64,000 nt of DNA from Negativibacillus massiliensis (lineage in GTDB: Bacteria; Bacillota; Clostridia; Oscillospirales; Ruminococcaceae), in NCBI RefSeq assembly GCF_900148495.1, contig NZ_FTRU01000007.1, forward strand, positions 248,001 to 312,000, read 5' to 3'. Below, one piece after another: positions 16,510 through 26,295 of this stretch. The position numbers and the translations under genes are program-made. Position 1 is the stretch's first letter. Each line of letters begins with the position of its first letter. The notes under the pieces were generated by a model. It had not been told where the DNA came from and did not search any database. It saw only the letters and a list, made by a program, of their open reading frames with translations.

Positions 16510-16970
16510 TGTTTACGGAGAGAAGCTTCGCGCCAAAGGTGAACAGAAGTTTTTGATCGAGCTTTTTACAAAAAGCTCGCGGTTTCCAAAGGCAGAGCCT
16601 TTGGGCGCTCACCGCAGTGAGCGAAACATCTTATCCGTGGAAGCGCATTTTTGAAAGTGTGAAAACTTTTTGCAAGAGAAAAAGTTTTCACAAGCTGCCG
16701 AATTATACAGACTATTCTCAAAAATTATCCGGTGGATGATTTTTGACGGCTGAGTCTGGAACTTGTTCACCTATGGTGTAAAGACGAATCGTTTTATTTT
16801 ATCTGTTCCGGCTTGCGCCGGCGCACTGACGTGCGGCAGCACCGAAACAGCATTCAGCCTCTATCGATTTTTTTATTTTTATATTGATTTGGGGTGTTTC
16901 GCACTCTGCGGAGTGCGTCAAAGGGCTTTGCCCTTTTGAAACCCACCACCTTTTGATAAAAGGAGGGCAA
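16510..16970. repeat. Mosaic hairpin repeat region 1
   Basis: Non-coding array of short-loop hairpin modules also found elsewhere in the window: CGAGCTTTTT/AAAAAGCTCG (16558-16579), CCAAAGGCAGAGCCTTTGG (16586-16604), GCTCACCGCAGTGAGC, GTGAAAACTTTTT/AAAAAGTTTTCAC (16659-16691), an AAAAATTATCC/GGATGATTTTT pair near 16720-16750, GCACTGACGTGC near 16820, CGCACTCTGCGGAGTGCG and AAAGGGCTTTGCCCTTT near 16901-16938. Most of the first part reappears in the same order between dgt and dnaG. Confidence 0.75.
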
Positions 16971-17036
16971 ATCTAAAAGATATGCCCGACGAAAACTTTT
17001 GTTTTCACATTAACCGAGTTTGCGGGAGGGAGAATC

Positions 17037-17663
17037 ATGCAGGAATATACCACCATCTATGACAGGGCAGAGGACAGCTTCATCGAGCGCAAGTCCGAGT
17101 TTATCGGCCACATCGCACCGGTGGAGACTGAAGAACAGGCCCTCGCTTTTATTGCTGAAATCAAAAAGAAACATCACGACGCCACCCACAATACCCATGC
17201 CTATATCCTGCGCAATGGAGTAAAACGCTACTCCGATGACGGTGAACCGCAGGGAACTGCCGGTGTTCCGATGCTCGACTGCATCGAAAAAGAGGGACTG
17301 GTCGATGTTGCGGTGGTCGTGACACGCTATTTTGGCGGCATCCTGCTGGGAGCAGGGGGCTTAGTCCGCGCTTATTCCCACGGGGCAAAGATTGCAGTGG
17401 ATGCAGCAAAGCGCAAGCTGATGACTACCTGCACCTTGCTTAGCCTGGAGATGGATTATTCCTTCTACGGCAAGATCAACTATATCCTCCCGCAGTATAC
17501 CTGCCGCGTAGAGGACACCGACTTTGGCGCGGTGGTGACCATGAAGGTGCTATTCAAGCAGGATCAGGTCGAGAAATTTGTCAAGGAAGTCACCGAACTC
17601 AGTGCCGCTCTGGTGGTTCCGCAGGTGCTGGAAGAGCGCTTTGACCACTTTGCAGCCCAGTAA
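17037..17663 (+). CDS. yigZ: YigZ/IMPACT family protein (UPF0029)
   Basis: A 208-residue cytoplasmic protein of the YigZ family. The N-terminal IMPACT domain shows the conserved segments KSEFIGHIAPV, THNTHAYILRNG, SDDGEPQGTAG and VVVTRYFGGILLGAGGLVRAYS. The C-terminal ferredoxin-like domain (DUF1949) occupies about residues 140-205. The molecular function in bacteria is not established. GGGAGGGAG precedes the ATG. It lies directly downstream of a repeat region and upstream of dgt, with no terminator visible between them. Confidence 0.92.
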   Translation: MQEYTTIYDRAEDSFIERKSEFIGHIAPVETEEQALAFIAEIKKKHHDATHNTHAYILRNGVKRYSDDGEPQGTAGVPMLDCIEKEGLVDVAVVVTRYFGGILLGAGGLVRAYSHGAKIAVDAAKRKLMTTCTLLSLEMDYSFYGKINYILPQYTCRVEDTDFGAVVTMKVLFKQDQVEKFVKEVTELSAALVVPQVLEERFDHFAAQ

Positions 17664-17797
17664 AGACCCCCTTTTCATATATTTACAAACGTCTTAACAA
17701 AAAGTTTTTGTTTTTATGCAGGAAAAAAGGATTTTTTGCAGTATATAATATATGAAAGAGTTTTTAGCCTTTTTGACAGAAAACGGGGTGATGTGCG

Positions 17798-18799
17798 ATG
17801 AATGTACGGGAACAGACCCAGAAGTTTGAATCGATGATGCTTTCTCCTTTTGCGTGTCTTTCGGCAGATACTGCCGGCAGGGCACGCCCGGAGCAGGAAT
17901 GTCCCATCCGCACCCCGTTTCAGCGTGACCGCGACCGGATCGTTCACTGCAAATCATACCGCAGGCTGATGCACAAGACGCAGGTATTTTTCTATCCGGT
18001 GGGTGATCATTACCGCACAAGGCTCACCCACACCATCGAGGTTAGCCAGATTGCCCGCACTATTGCCAGAGCATTGCGCCTCAACGAAGACTTGACCGAA
18101 GCAATTGCGCAGGGTCACGATTTGGGGCACACGCCATTTGCTCATGCAGGTGAGACGGCTTTGCGCAATATCATGGGAAGCTTTAACCACAACGAACAGA
18201 GCCTTCGGGTGGTGGAACGACTGGAAAAAGGTGGTCAGGGACTGAATCTGTGCGCGGAAGTGCGTGATGGTATTTTGTGCCATCGAAGCCACCTGAAAGC
18301 AAAAACGCTTGAAGGTGTGGTGGTTCGGTATGCTGACAAGATTGCATACCTTAACCATGATATCGAGGATGCTATGCGGGCGGGGCTGCTGCCGAATGAG
18401 CAGGCAATCCCGCTTTCGGTGCGGGAAGTTCTGGGAGAGAATAGCTCCTCCCGTTTTACAGTGCTGGTATCCGATCTGGTGGAGCAGTCGCAGGAAAAAG
18501 CGGAGATCAGCATGTCCGAGCCGGTGCTCAAGGCGTACAACGAGCTTCGCGATTTTATGTTTGCGGCGGTCTATCGCTCCAAAGCAAAGGACGAAGAACA
18601 GAAGGTCATGTATATTCTGGAGGGGCTGTACCGATATTATGAAAAGAATCCCGACAGCCTGCCGGAGGAATACCGCATGATTGCCGATGAAGAAGGCAAA
18701 GAACGGGCAGTATGCGACTACATTTCCGGCATGAGTGACCGATTTGCAGTCAGAAGCTTTGAAGAGCTTTTTGTCCCAAAGAGTTGGTCAGTAGGTTAA
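17798..18799 (+). CDS. dgt: dGTPase-like HD-domain triphosphohydrolase
   Basis: A 333-residue HD-superfamily enzyme expected to cleave dGTP or other dNTPs to the nucleoside and triphosphate. The PIRTPFQRDRDRIVHCKSYRR start is typical. Metal-site motifs are the His in TRLTHTIEVSQ, the HD pair in QGHDLGHTPFAH and a distal Asp near NHDIEDAMRAG. This is the shorter Firmicutes form. It precedes dnaG and rpoD, the usual clostridial order, although a repeat block now separates dgt from dnaG. Confidence 0.93.
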   Translation: MNVREQTQKFESMMLSPFACLSADTAGRARPEQECPIRTPFQRDRDRIVHCKSYRRLMHKTQVFFYPVGDHYRTRLTHTIEVSQIARTIARALRLNEDLTEAIAQGHDLGHTPFAHAGETALRNIMGSFNHNEQSLRVVERLEKGGQGLNLCAEVRDGILCHRSHLKAKTLEGVVVRYADKIAYLNHDIEDAMRAGLLPNEQAIPLSVREVLGENSSSRFTVLVSDLVEQSQEKAEISMSEPVLKAYNELRDFMFAAVYRSKAKDEEQKVMYILEGLYRYYEKNPDSLPEEYRMIADEEGKERAVCDYISGMSDRFAVRSFEELFVPKSWSVG

Positions 18800-18832
18800 G
18801 TATAGGTAATAAGAGAGCAAAAATAAAAGTTT

Positions 18833-19170
18833 TTGGTCGAGCTTTTTACAAAAAGCTCGCGGTTTCCAAAGGCAGAGCCTTTGTCCGCCTTCCTCAGAAG
18901 GCGGAAAGCCTTATCGTTCAAGAGCATTTAGGAAAGTGTGAAAACCCTTTGCGATAAAAAGGGTTTTCACAATCTACCGAATTGAACAAGCCATCCTCAA
19001 AAATTATCCAGTGGATGATTTTTGAACGGGTTCAACCCGCGCACTGACGTGCGGCAGCCCCGAAACAGCTTTACAACCCCGAACGATTGGATTTTTATTG
19101 TTGGGTGCCACAGGGGCGCTGCCCCCGTACCCCCGCAAACTTTTGTGTACAAAAGTTTGACAAAAAACTT
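18833..19170. repeat. Mosaic hairpin repeat region 2
   Basis: Lies between dgt and dnaG. It repeats region 1 closely: GGTCGAGCTTTTTACAAAAA, the CAAAGGCAGAGCCTTTG hairpin, a GTGAAAACCC/GGGTTTTCAC hairpin near 18939-18970, the AAAATTATCC/GGATGATTTT pair, and GCACTGACGTGC. It ends with GGGGCGCTGCCCC and AAACTTTTGTGTACAAAAGTTT near 19107-19160. Confidence 0.75.
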
Positions 19171-19207
19171 TATTTTTTAGCTTTCAGGTATGAAAGGAGG
19201 GGAAAAG

Positions 19208-20974
19208 ATGCTTCCAGATTTGTTTATTCAACAGCTTAAACAATACAGCGATATTGAACGGGTCGTTTCCGGATATGTGCAGCTAAAAAAGAAAGGCCGC
19301 TATCTGGTAGGTCTCTGCCCCTTCCATTCGGAAAAGTCAGGATCGTTCTTCATCTATCCGCAGACGCAGTCCTTTTACTGCTTTGGCTGCGGCGCGGGAG
19401 GAGATGTCATCACCTTTATCCGCCGCATCGAGAATTTGGAATATATGGAAGCGGTAAAATTTCTGGCAGATAAGTGCGGACTGGAAGTGCCGGAAAATGG
19501 TGAGACTGATTCCAGAACCCTGCTTAAAAAGAAGGTGCTGGAGATCAACCGCGAGTCCGCCCGGTTTTTCCATAATTGCCTGATGAGCGATCAGGGAAAA
19601 GGCGCCTATCAGTATCTGATTGAGCGCGGACGTGACCGCAAGACCATCCGTCACTTTGGCCTGGGTTATGCGCCGGATGACTGGTATGCTCTGGTCAACC
19701 ACCTCAAGTCCAAAGGCTACACCGAGCAGGAAATGATCGAAGCAAACGTTGCGGTGAAAGGCAAAAAGGGAAACGCTTTCGACCGGTTCCGCAACCGCGT
19801 GATGTTCCCGATCATTGACCTTCGGGGCAACGTGGTTGCGTTTGGCGGAAGGGCACTGGACGATAAGGGTGCAAAATACCTAAACTCCAGCGATACGCCG
19901 GTCTTTAAAAAGAGTAAGAATCTGTTTGCGTTAAACTTTGCAAAGACCTCCAAATATCCGGGGCTGATTCTGGCAGAAGGATATATGGATGTCATCGCCA
20001 TCCATCAGGCAGGCTTTGACAATGCCGTCGCCACGCTGGGAACCTCACTTACCGATGAACAGGCAAGGCTCATCTCCCAGTACACCGACAAGGTGATTCT
20101 GGCATACGACTCGGACGGGCCGGGACAGGCAGCGACCAAGCGAGCCATCAATATGTTTGATGAGGTGGGGGTTAAGGTCACCGTGCTTTCGATGACGGGG
20201 GCAAAGGACCCGGACGAATTTATCAAGAAATATGGGCGAGAGCGCTTTGCGATGCTTTTGGAAGGCAGCAGGAACGCGGTCGAATTTGAGCTTGCCAAAA
20301 TCCGGTCGGCATACGATGTCGGCACACCGGACGGTAAGGTTGGATTCTTAAAGGAAGCGTGCAAGCTGTTTGCCGGCATCAAAAATCCGCTTGAGCGCGA
20401 GGTATATATTACCCAGACAGCAAATGAGCTGGAAATCTCCCCGCAGGCAATCCTGGCGCAGATCAAAAATCTGGACAAGCGGGAATACTACCGGGAGAGG
20501 AACAAACAAAAGTCAGACATGAACCTTTATATCGGCAGTATGGCGGCGGCAAAGGACGATTTGCAGCGTCAGCAGAAGCTGCGCTACGCCATGGCGGAGG
20601 AAGGAATCTTGTATTGTCTGATGAAAAATCCCGATTTTTACAGGACACTCGAAACAAAGATCGGGGAACAGGATTTTGTAACGGATATTAACAGGGAGCT
20701 GTATCATACCTTTGTGACGCGCCTGCAGGAAGGGCAGGGAATCGAGATGCTCGATCTTTCCTCCCAGCTTTCCGAACAGGCGATGGCAAGGGTGTCGGCA
20801 ATTCTGGCGACCGCGCCTTCCCAAAGGTGCGATGAGGCAGCGCTTGAGGATTATATCAGAATCTTAATTGAGCACAGAAATGTAAAAACAGACAGGGAAG
20901 TTGCGCAGATGGATGATGCAGACCTGGGGGAATACATCAAAAATCTGGCAGCGAAAAAAAACAGGAGGAGTTAG
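19208..20974 (+). CDS. dnaG: DNA primase
   Basis: A 588-residue primase that makes RNA primers at the replication fork. The N-terminal CHC2 zinc ribbon has Cys37, His40, Cys58 and Cys61 ([22 protein letters not shown]). The catalytic core includes the [13 protein letters not shown] toprim Glu motif and [10 protein letters not shown] with the metal-binding Asp residues. A divergent helicase-interaction domain follows after about residue 430. The ATG at 19208 has GGAGGGG at a good distance. The rpoD start lies one base after its stop, indicating coupled translation in the macromolecular synthesis operon. Confidence 0.97.
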   Translation: MLPDLFIQQLKQYSDIERVVSGYVQLKKKGRYLVGLCPFHSEKSGSFFIYPQTQSFYCFGCGAGGDVITFIRRIENLEYMEAVKFLADKCGLEVPENGETDSRTLLKKKVLEINRESARFFHNCLMSDQGKGAYQYLIERGRDRKTIRHFGLGYAPDDWYALVNHLKSKGYTEQEMIEANVAVKGKKGNAFDRFRNRVMFPIIDLRGNVVAFGGRALDDKGAKYLNSSDTPVFKKSKNLFALNFAKTSKYPGLILAEGYMDVIAIHQAGFDNAVATLGTSLTDEQARLISQYTDKVILAYDSDGPGQAATKRAINMFDEVGVKVTVLSMTGAKDPDEFIKKYGRERFAMLLEGSRNAVEFELAKIRSAYDVGTPDGKVGFLKEACKLFAGIKNPLEREVYITQTANELEISPQAILAQIKNLDKREYYRERNKQKSDMNLYIGSMAAAKDDLQRQQKLRYAMAEEGILYCLMKNPDFYRTLETKIGEQDFVTDINRELYHTFVTRLQEGQGIEMLDLSSQLSEQAMARVSAILATAPSQRCDEAALEDYIRILIEHRNVKTDREVAQMDDADLGEYIKNLAAKKNRRS

Positions 20975-20975
20975 T

Positions 20976-22058
20976 TTGGCAGTTAAAGACAAAAAGGCGG
21001 TCATCCGCAGCCTGATCGAAAGCGGAAAAGCCAACGGCAAACTGACCACAAGAGAAATCAACGATGCTCTCGAGCAGCTTGATTTTGACGTGGAAAAGGT
21101 AGACAAGCTGTATGATACGCTGGAATCACTCAACATCGACATTGTCGATGACATTGATCTGTCCGATCTGGATGGAAAAGATCTGGACGGGGACAAGGAT
21201 GACGATGCGCTGCTGTCGGTAGACGGTATCAGCATCGATGACCCGGTCAAAGTTTACCTCAAGGAGATCGGCCGTGTTCCGCTGCTGACTCCAGAGGAAG
21301 AAATCGAACTGGCTGAAAGAATGGCACAGGGCGACCCTTATGCAAGAAAACGTCTGTCCGAAGCAAACCTGCGACTGGTTGTCAGCATCGCAAAACGTTA
21401 TGTTGGCCGCGGCATGCAGTTCTTGGATCTGATTCAGGAAGGAAACCTGGGTCTGATCAAAGCAGTTGAGAAGTTTGACCACACCAAGGGCTTCAAGTTC
21501 TCGACCTATGCAACATGGTGGATTCGTCAGGCAATCACTCGTGCAATCGCAGACCAGGCAAGAACCATCCGTATTCCAGTACACATGGTAGAGACCATCA
21601 ACAAGGTAAAGAAGGTTTCCAGCCAGCTGCTGCACAAAAACGGACACGATCCGACAGCAGAAGAGATTGCTGCAGAACTGGATATGCCAATTGACAAGGT
21701 ACGCGAGATCATGCGTGTGGCACAGGAGCCAGTTTCTCTGGAAACTCCAATTGGTGAGGAAGAAGACAGCCACTTAGGCGACTTTATCGAGGACTCGGAT
21801 GCACCTGCTCCGGCAGATGCTGCATCTCACACCCTGCTCAAAGAGCAGCTGGAGGATGTTCTCTCCACCCTGACACCAAGAGAAAAGAAGGTTCTGGAGC
21901 TGCGTTTTGGTCTGGAGGACGGCAGAAACCGCACTCTGGAAGAAGTTGGCAAGGAATTTAACGTTACCCGTGAACGTATCCGTCAGATCGAAGCTAAGGC
22001 TCTGAGAAAACTCAGACATCCAAGCAGAAGCAAGAGACTTAAAGACTTTTTAGATTAA
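20976..22058 (+). CDS. rpoD: Primary RNA polymerase sigma factor (sigma-70 / SigA)
   Basis: A 360-residue housekeeping sigma factor. Region 1.1 occupies about residues 5-75 with an acidic stretch. Region 1.2 is [21 protein letters not shown], and region 2 contains the [19 protein letters not shown] and [14 protein letters not shown] segments. Region 3 follows, and region 4.2 ends with [20 protein letters not shown]. The translation start is a TTG at 20976, seven to twelve bases after AGGAGGAG and one base after the dnaG stop. The ORF that opens at 20901 lies inside dnaG and is not used. Confidence 0.97.
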   Translation: MAVKDKKAVIRSLIESGKANGKLTTREINDALEQLDFDVEKVDKLYDTLESLNIDIVDDIDLSDLDGKDLDGDKDDDALLSVDGISIDDPVKVYLKEIGRVPLLTPEEEIELAERMAQGDPYARKRLSEANLRLVVSIAKRYVGRGMQFLDLIQEGNLGLIKAVEKFDHTKGFKFSTYATWWIRQAITRAIADQARTIRIPVHMVETINKVKKVSSQLLHKNGHDPTAEEIAAELDMPIDKVREIMRVAQEPVSLETPIGEEEDSHLGDFIEDSDAPAPADAASHTLLKEQLEDVLSTLTPREKKVLELRFGLEDGRNRTLEEVGKEFNVTRERIRQIEAKALRKLRHPSRSKRLKDFLD

Positions 22059-22250
22059 CCAGCTTGAAGCTGGACACTGTTTCGCGCTCTGGTTTAGTGC
22101 GAAATTGTAGTTTCAGCACGCGGTGTTCGCTCGCGTTAACACACTCGCTCTTTTGAGCAAACGAACCGTCTTTGTGCCGAAGGCAAACAGGAGTTTTTTG
22201 TCAAACTTTTGTACACAAAAGTTTGTGGGTGAAACCCCTGTGACACAGAC
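22058..22250. repeat. Mosaic hairpin repeat region 3
   Basis: In the rpoD 3' region, upstream of its terminator. It contains CCAGCTTGAAGCTGG (about 22060-22074), CACTGTTTCGCGCTC, and the AACTTTTGTACACAAAAGTT palindrome (about 22204-22223) followed by a short GGGTGAAACCCC element. Confidence 0.7.
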
Positions 22251-22265
22251 ACTTCAAGTAAAAAC

Positions 22266-22301
22266 AAAAAGATGCAGGCATTTTGCCTGCATCTTTTTTT
22301 G
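22266..22301. terminator. Terminator between rpoD and the GNAT gene
   Basis: GATGCAGGCATTTTGCCTGCATC hairpin with A and T runs on the two sides, so it could act in both directions on the converging rpoD and GNAT genes. Confidence 0.88.
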
Positions 22302-22338
22302 TAGTAATTTTCATTTTCAGCAAGAGATGACAGCTGGA

Positions 22339-22866
22339 TTAAGACTGCTTGCTTTTGTCTTCTTTCAGCAAAGAAAACAACACGTTATCATAGATTACGC
22401 CGTTGTCTTTGATTGCCCGACGCAGATATCCTTCCTGCACAAAGCCCAGTTTGCTCAGCAGTGCGCGGGAAGCAGTGTTCGGTGCAAGTGCCTGCGCAGT
22501 GATGGCGTCATACTTTCTTTCCTCAAACAGATAGTCGATGAAAGCGGAAAGTGCCTCGGTCATATATCCCTTGCGGGTATATTCTTCACCCAGCCAGTAG
22601 GCAAGGTCGACGGAGTTGACATCATATCGCAGGTGGTCTTCGTCAATATGAATCTTGCCAATGAGTTCATCGGTGTCTTTCAAGGCAACCGCAAAATCCT
22701 TTTGCTTTTCGATCATCTGCTGAAGATATTGTCTGGAGCCCTCGCGGTCCATCTTGTACATACACAGATATTTTAAGACAAAATCCGAGTTTGCAAGCGG
22801 GTCGAAGCGATCCAGATCGGACATTTTCAATTCACGGATGATAAGACGTTCGGTAACAAGGTTCAT
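22339..22866 (-). CDS. GNAT family N-acetyltransferase (RimJ/RimL-like)
   Basis: A 175-residue acetyl-CoA-dependent acetyltransferase. It starts TERLIIRELKMSDLD and has YWLGEEYTRKGYMTEALSAF, the acetyl-CoA-binding loop, then ITAQALAPNTASRALLSKLGFVQEG. This is the RimJ/RimL-type pattern of enzymes that acetylate ribosomal protein N-termini, amino acids or antibiotics. The substrate cannot be assigned. The ATG at 22866 has AGGAG eight bases upstream; the longer frame reads into the repeat region. Confidence 0.85.
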   Translation of the reverse strand: MNLVTERLIIRELKMSDLDRFDPLANSDFVLKYLCMYKMDREGSRQYLQQMIEKQKDFAVALKDTDELIGKIHIDEDHLRYDVNSVDLAYWLGEEYTRKGYMTEALSAFIDYLFEERKYDAITAQALAPNTASRALLSKLGFVQEGYLRRAIKDNGVIYDNVLFSLLKEDKSKQS

Positions 22867-22879
22867 GGGAGTATCTCCT

Positions 22880-23285
22880 GATGTGTTATTTGGGAAAAAA
22901 CAGAAGTTTTTTGTCAAACTTTTGTACACAAAAGTTTGTGGGGGTACGGGGGCAACGCCCCTGTGACACTTCACAATAAAATAAAAATCGATAGGGGCAG
23001 TATGCCGTTTCGATGCTGACGCACGTCAGTGCGCATCTGCACATATTGTGCAGGTGTAAACTGGAAGCAGTTTCTACCGTCAAAAATCATCCACTGGATA
23101 ATTTTTGAGCTCACTTTCTGATTACAATCGATTTTCGAGAACTTTTTCTCTTGCAAAAAGTTCTCGAGCTCTCAAAAATGCGCCTGACGATAAGGTTTCC
23201 GCACTCTGCGGAGTGCGTCAAAGGGCTTTGCCCTTTTGAAACCCACCACCTTTTGTAAAAGGTGGACGAAAACTTCTATTTTTGT
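22880..23285. repeat. Mosaic hairpin repeat region 4
   Basis: Mostly the reverse orientation of region 1. From left: AACTTTTGTACACAAAAGTT (near 22915), GGGGTACGGGGGCAACGCCC (near 22940), GCACGTCAGTGC (near 23022), AAAAATCATCCACTGGATAA (near 23085), CGAGAACTTTTTCTCTTGCA with its downstream arm (near 23136-23169), CGCACTCTGCGGAGTGCG and AAAGGGCTTTGCCCTTTTGA (near 23202-23240). It separates the GNAT gene from pepC. Confidence 0.75.
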
Positions 23286-23301
23286 GTTTTGCGGCAGCCT
23301 G

Positions 23302-24639
23302 CTATTTTGCCAGTGAGCCCATTGGGTCCCATGGTTCCAGCATGATTGGCTCGGATTCGTAAACGTCCAGAACCTCTTTTGGCAGGTACTTTTTGTTTAC
23401 TACGATCTGGTAGGTGTACTCGTCAAACCAGCGATCGCTCATAACATAGTAACCATCTTTGCCAGCATCTTCGCCCCAGCTGTTTTCCACTCTCCAGCGG
23501 TTTGGATTGCCGTTTTCATCCAGATTAACCCCCTGGAATACCATTGCATGGGTCATCAGGCTCTGACCGTAGTCCAGACGTTCACCCTTGGTCATGCCGA
23601 AGGTGGTGTCAAACAGGTGGTCAAGGTCATAAAGCTCGGTGTCCATGATGCCGCCGTCACGGGAGGAACGTTTGCCGACATCACAGCCAAACCATACCGG
23701 TTCGCCATCCTTCATCTGAGCGATTGCAGCTTTTTTGAGCTCCTCGATTGGCAGGTTTACATATTTAACCGGTCTGCCTTCGATGACGTTGCCCAGATAG
23801 CTGACGCTGTAGCTTCTGTAGAATGGTTTATCCTCTGTAGGAGCGTTGATCAGGCTGATATAATCGTTGACATTGACACCGATATATTTTTCATAGAATG
23901 CTTTTGGAGTCAGGTCGCAGTCGCGATGGAAGTTGCCGTCTTTGTCGCGGTACTCAAAGGTAAAGGTCTTTGGTGGTTTGCCAAGGCTGATGCACAGCAT
24001 GTTGTAGATGGTCTGCATCATTTCTTCCTTGCGGGCACGCAGCTGTTCCATGCTTTCGCCGTCTTTGTGTGCGCGTCTTAAGATGCAGGCAAACTCACGC
24101 AGTTTTTCGGTCATGTAAGAGCACATTTCCGAAGTAGCCGAGGAGCTGTAGCTTTCCGGCATTGCGGATTTTGGAACCAGACCATATTTGTTGACCAAGC
24201 TGCAAAGCATATCCCACTGGCCGCCGTCACCGAGTGGAGAGGACAGCAGGTGTGCAATCAGGCGGCTGCTGGTCTTTTCGTCGAGGGTGTTGAGGATGCT
24301 TTCGAGGAAGTAGTTGGATTTTTCCAGCTTATCGTAAAACAGAGTGTAGCTCTGGGAAAGCTCAAAGGTTTCGAGGTTGCATTTTTTCATCAGGGCAAAG
24401 CGCAGGCAGTTGAGTGCTGCGAACATCCAGCAGCGGCCGCTCTTTTTCTGATTGGTGATCTTGCCCTGGGTCAGGCTGATGGAGTAATCGTGTGTAATCT
24501 CGCGGTCAACCGGATAGTTTCTGGCGCAGGCATTAATTCCGTTTGTATATACAGCGTTCATCGCAACGGTATGTACCGGATTCTGGTCAAATTTCTGCTC
24601 AAGACTGCAGAGTGCTTCTGGGGAAATGGTGGTATTCAT
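23302..24639 (-). CDS. pepC: Aminopeptidase C (bleomycin hydrolase family, peptidase C1B)
   Basis: A 445-residue cytoplasmic cysteine aminopeptidase. The catalytic Cys70 is in KKSGRCWMFAALN, the His is in LMTHAMVFQGV and the Asn is in VENSWGED, the papain-fold triad of PepC/bleomycin hydrolase. Length matches the family. The C-terminal tail that blocks the active site in the hexamer ends here in MGSLAK. The ATG at 24639 lies nine bases after GGAG; an upstream TTG is too close. It probably releases N-terminal amino acids from imported peptides. Confidence 0.95.
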   Translation of the reverse strand: MNTTISPEALCSLEQKFDQNPVHTVAMNAVYTNGINACARNYPVDREITHDYSISLTQGKITNQKKSGRCWMFAALNCLRFALMKKCNLETFELSQSYTLFYDKLEKSNYFLESILNTLDEKTSSRLIAHLLSSPLGDGGQWDMLCSLVNKYGLVPKSAMPESYSSSATSEMCSYMTEKLREFACILRRAHKDGESMEQLRARKEEMMQTIYNMLCISLGKPPKTFTFEYRDKDGNFHRDCDLTPKAFYEKYIGVNVNDYISLINAPTEDKPFYRSYSVSYLGNVIEGRPVKYVNLPIEELKKAAIAQMKDGEPVWFGCDVGKRSSRDGGIMDTELYDLDHLFDTTFGMTKGERLDYGQSLMTHAMVFQGVNLDENGNPNRWRVENSWGEDAGKDGYYVMSDRWFDEYTYQIVVNKKYLPKEVLDVYESEPIMLEPWDPMGSLAK

Positions 24640-24901
24640 ATTCAATCACTCCTTTAAAAATTTAGGCAGAAAGCTTTTAAAGCTTGCTCCCTGTTTTTTC
24701 ATTCTAGCACTCTTTTCGGTGATTGAATATATATTTTTGTAAAGAAAGGGCGAACTTTGTCAAATCAGGATAACAAAGAGGGAAAAAATCTTTCATTGTG
24801 ACCAAAAAGGGGGATGGCACAGGTCCACACTGGCAGTTCCTTCCTTGACCTCCAACACTCCTATGCAGAGAATCAAGATCAAAATAGGAAAAAGTTTATG
24901 C
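24640..24901. other. Intergenic stretch upstream of pepC and rrf2
   Basis: AT-rich sequence with no reading frame, repeat module or strong hairpin that I can support. It presumably holds the minus-strand pepC promoter, for which no clear -35/-10 pair was found. Confidence 0.4.
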
Positions 24902-24930
24902 TTGACAAGCGATAAAGGGTATTATATACT
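24902..24930 (+). promoter_or_regulatory. Promoter of the Rrf2-family gene
   Basis: TTGACA, 17-base spacer, TATACT: a consensus sigma-A promoter 75 bases upstream of the start codon. Confidence 0.8.
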
Positions 24931-25004
24931 AAAAAGGTAAGGTATAAAGGGGAGAAAACCCCAGGGAAAAAGCAGAACGGCTTTAGAAGCGAGAGGTGAA
25001 TGAA

Positions 25005-25406
25005 ATGCATATTACACTAGAGGCCGATTATGCAGTGCGGATTGTTCATGCACTGGCACAGAGTGGGAAAAGGTTGGATGCAAAGACCATTTCTGAAATG
25101 ACAGGGGTGACGCTGCGTTTTTCACTGAAGATTCTTCGCAAGCTGGTTGCTGCGGGGATTGTCAAATCCTTTAAAGGAACCCAGGGCGGTTATGAAATCG
25201 GCAAACCAGCGGAAGAAATCTCGCTGGGTGAAGTGATCGAAACCATCGAGGGAAGATATACCCTCAACCGCTGTGTGACAGGGGAATATGCCTGCACACG
25301 CCACAAAAACAAATGCTGTGAGTTCCAGAAAATCTTCCGCGAGATCTCGGAGGATGTGCGCAAGCGTTTGTATTCCTACCACTTTTCTGACTTTATGGAA
25401 AAATAA
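25005..25406 (+). CDS. Rrf2 family transcriptional regulator with cysteine cluster
   Basis: A 133-residue Rrf2 winged-helix protein (ADYAVRIVHALAQ, DAKTISEMTGVTLRFSLKIL, GIVKSFKGTQGGYEIGKP). Cys90, Cys97, Cys104 and Cys105 lie in the position where IscR/NsrR-type members bind an iron-sulfur cluster, but the spacing is C-x6-C-x6-CC rather than the usual one. The ATG at 25005 has GAGGTG six bases upstream; the GTG at 24996 lies inside that site. It is monocistronic, with its own consensus promoter and terminator. It may sense iron-sulfur status, redox or nitric oxide; the target genes are unknown. Confidence 0.88.
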   Translation: MHITLEADYAVRIVHALAQSGKRLDAKTISEMTGVTLRFSLKILRKLVAAGIVKSFKGTQGGYEIGKPAEEISLGEVIETIEGRYTLNRCVTGEYACTRHKNKCCEFQKIFREISEDVRKRLYSYHFSDFMEK

Positions 25407-25419
25407 CAATAGCAAAAAG

Positions 25420-25463
25420 AAAAACGGCTTTTCGATACAGGAAATAATCGAAAAGCCGTTTTT
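25420..25463 (+). terminator. Terminator of the Rrf2-family gene
   Basis: AAAAACGGCTTTTCGAT and ATCGAAAAGCCGTTTTT form a 17-base-pair stem with T run, 15 bases after the stop. Confidence 0.92.
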
Positions 25464-25753
25464 GCTTTGAAATTAACTTGATGATGACATCATTATAACG
25501 ATTTTTCCCCGGCAAATCAAGAGCTTTTCCCCAAAAAAATGCCGTTTTTCCCCATGATTTCACGCTTTTTTCTACAGAAATGTCGAATTGAGAAGATTTT
25601 TGTCGATGAGAAACACTGTCTTGTGTAAAATAGTTGAAAATTGAGTTTAAACAGGTTAAAAGTTTTATGGGGAATTTGGGTTAAGCCACTAGGATTTTTA
25701 CTTTTGAAGTGGTATAATAAAGAAGCCGAAGATTCCAGGAAAGAAGGAAGTTT
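25464..25753. other. Intergenic region upstream of small membrane protein gene
   Basis: AT-rich, without a coding frame. It contains a TATAAT near 25715, about 35 bases before the next start codon, but only a weak -35 element. Several TTTCCCC-type stretches are present and no hairpin module of the mosaic family is seen. Confidence 0.4.
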
Positions 25754-26209
25754 ATGTACGGAATAACCGCATTCTGGTCAATATCCTCGATCGTTCAACT
25801 TGCAGTCTATATCGTTTCTGCGCTTGCCTTTTTTAAGCTGGCAAAGCTGCGCTGTATGCCGTATCCGTGGCTTGCGTTTATCCCGCTGTTTAACCTCTAT
25901 GTAATCGGATATATCGGCGATACGCTCAAGTATAATACCGCTCCATTCAACCGCTATCTCAGCGATGTGCCGCTTGCATATGCGCTGCCGATCCTTTCCA
26001 TCGTTTCTTCGATGGCATGGGCAGTTCCATTTTTGGGTGGACTGATTTCGGGTATCTTGGGTCTGGTGGTTTATCTGGCACAGGTCATGATCTACCTGTT
26101 TGTCTTCCAGCAATACGAACCACGAAACAAATTCCTGTTTACCCTGCTTTCCCTGATTCCGGTGGTAGGACCGGCACTGATCCTCTATTCGATTCGGGAA
26201 TATCGCTAA
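25754..26209 (+). CDS. Small integral membrane protein, paralogue of the convergent gene
   Basis: A 151-residue protein with about four transmembrane segments. The first part, FFKLAKLRCMPYPWLAFIPLFNLYVIGYIGD, shares its pattern (aromatic-x-LA, PYPW or PSPW, FIPLFN or FVPILN, Y-G) with the convergent protein encoded at 26296-26799. The ends also match: a basic segment, four hydrophobic residues, then a charged tail. The family is widespread in Clostridia, without an assigned role that I recognise. AAGGAAG precedes the ATG. Confidence 0.72.
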   Translation: MYGITAFWSISSIVQLAVYIVSALAFFKLAKLRCMPYPWLAFIPLFNLYVIGYIGDTLKYNTAPFNRYLSDVPLAYALPILSIVSSMAWAVPFLGGLISGILGLVVYLAQVMIYLFVFQQYEPRNKFLFTLLSLIPVVGPALILYSIREYR

Positions 26210-26258
26210 ACAGATCAAGAAGCAACAATCTTAAACTGAACACCATATAAAACCCAAG

Positions 26259-26290
26259 GAAAAGGACTCGCCAATTGACGAGTCCTTTTC
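26259..26290. terminator. Bidirectional terminator between the two membrane protein genes
   Basis: GAAAAGGACTCG, loop CCAATTGA, CGAGTCCTTTTC; symmetrical A/T flanks between two convergent genes. Confidence 0.88.
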
Positions 26291-26295
26291 TGATG

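Noticed and set aside
16510-17000. An insertion sequence remnant upstream of yigZ
   Set aside because: No transposase fragment or terminal inverted repeat pair is visible; the region consists of hairpin modules shared with other intergenic regions.
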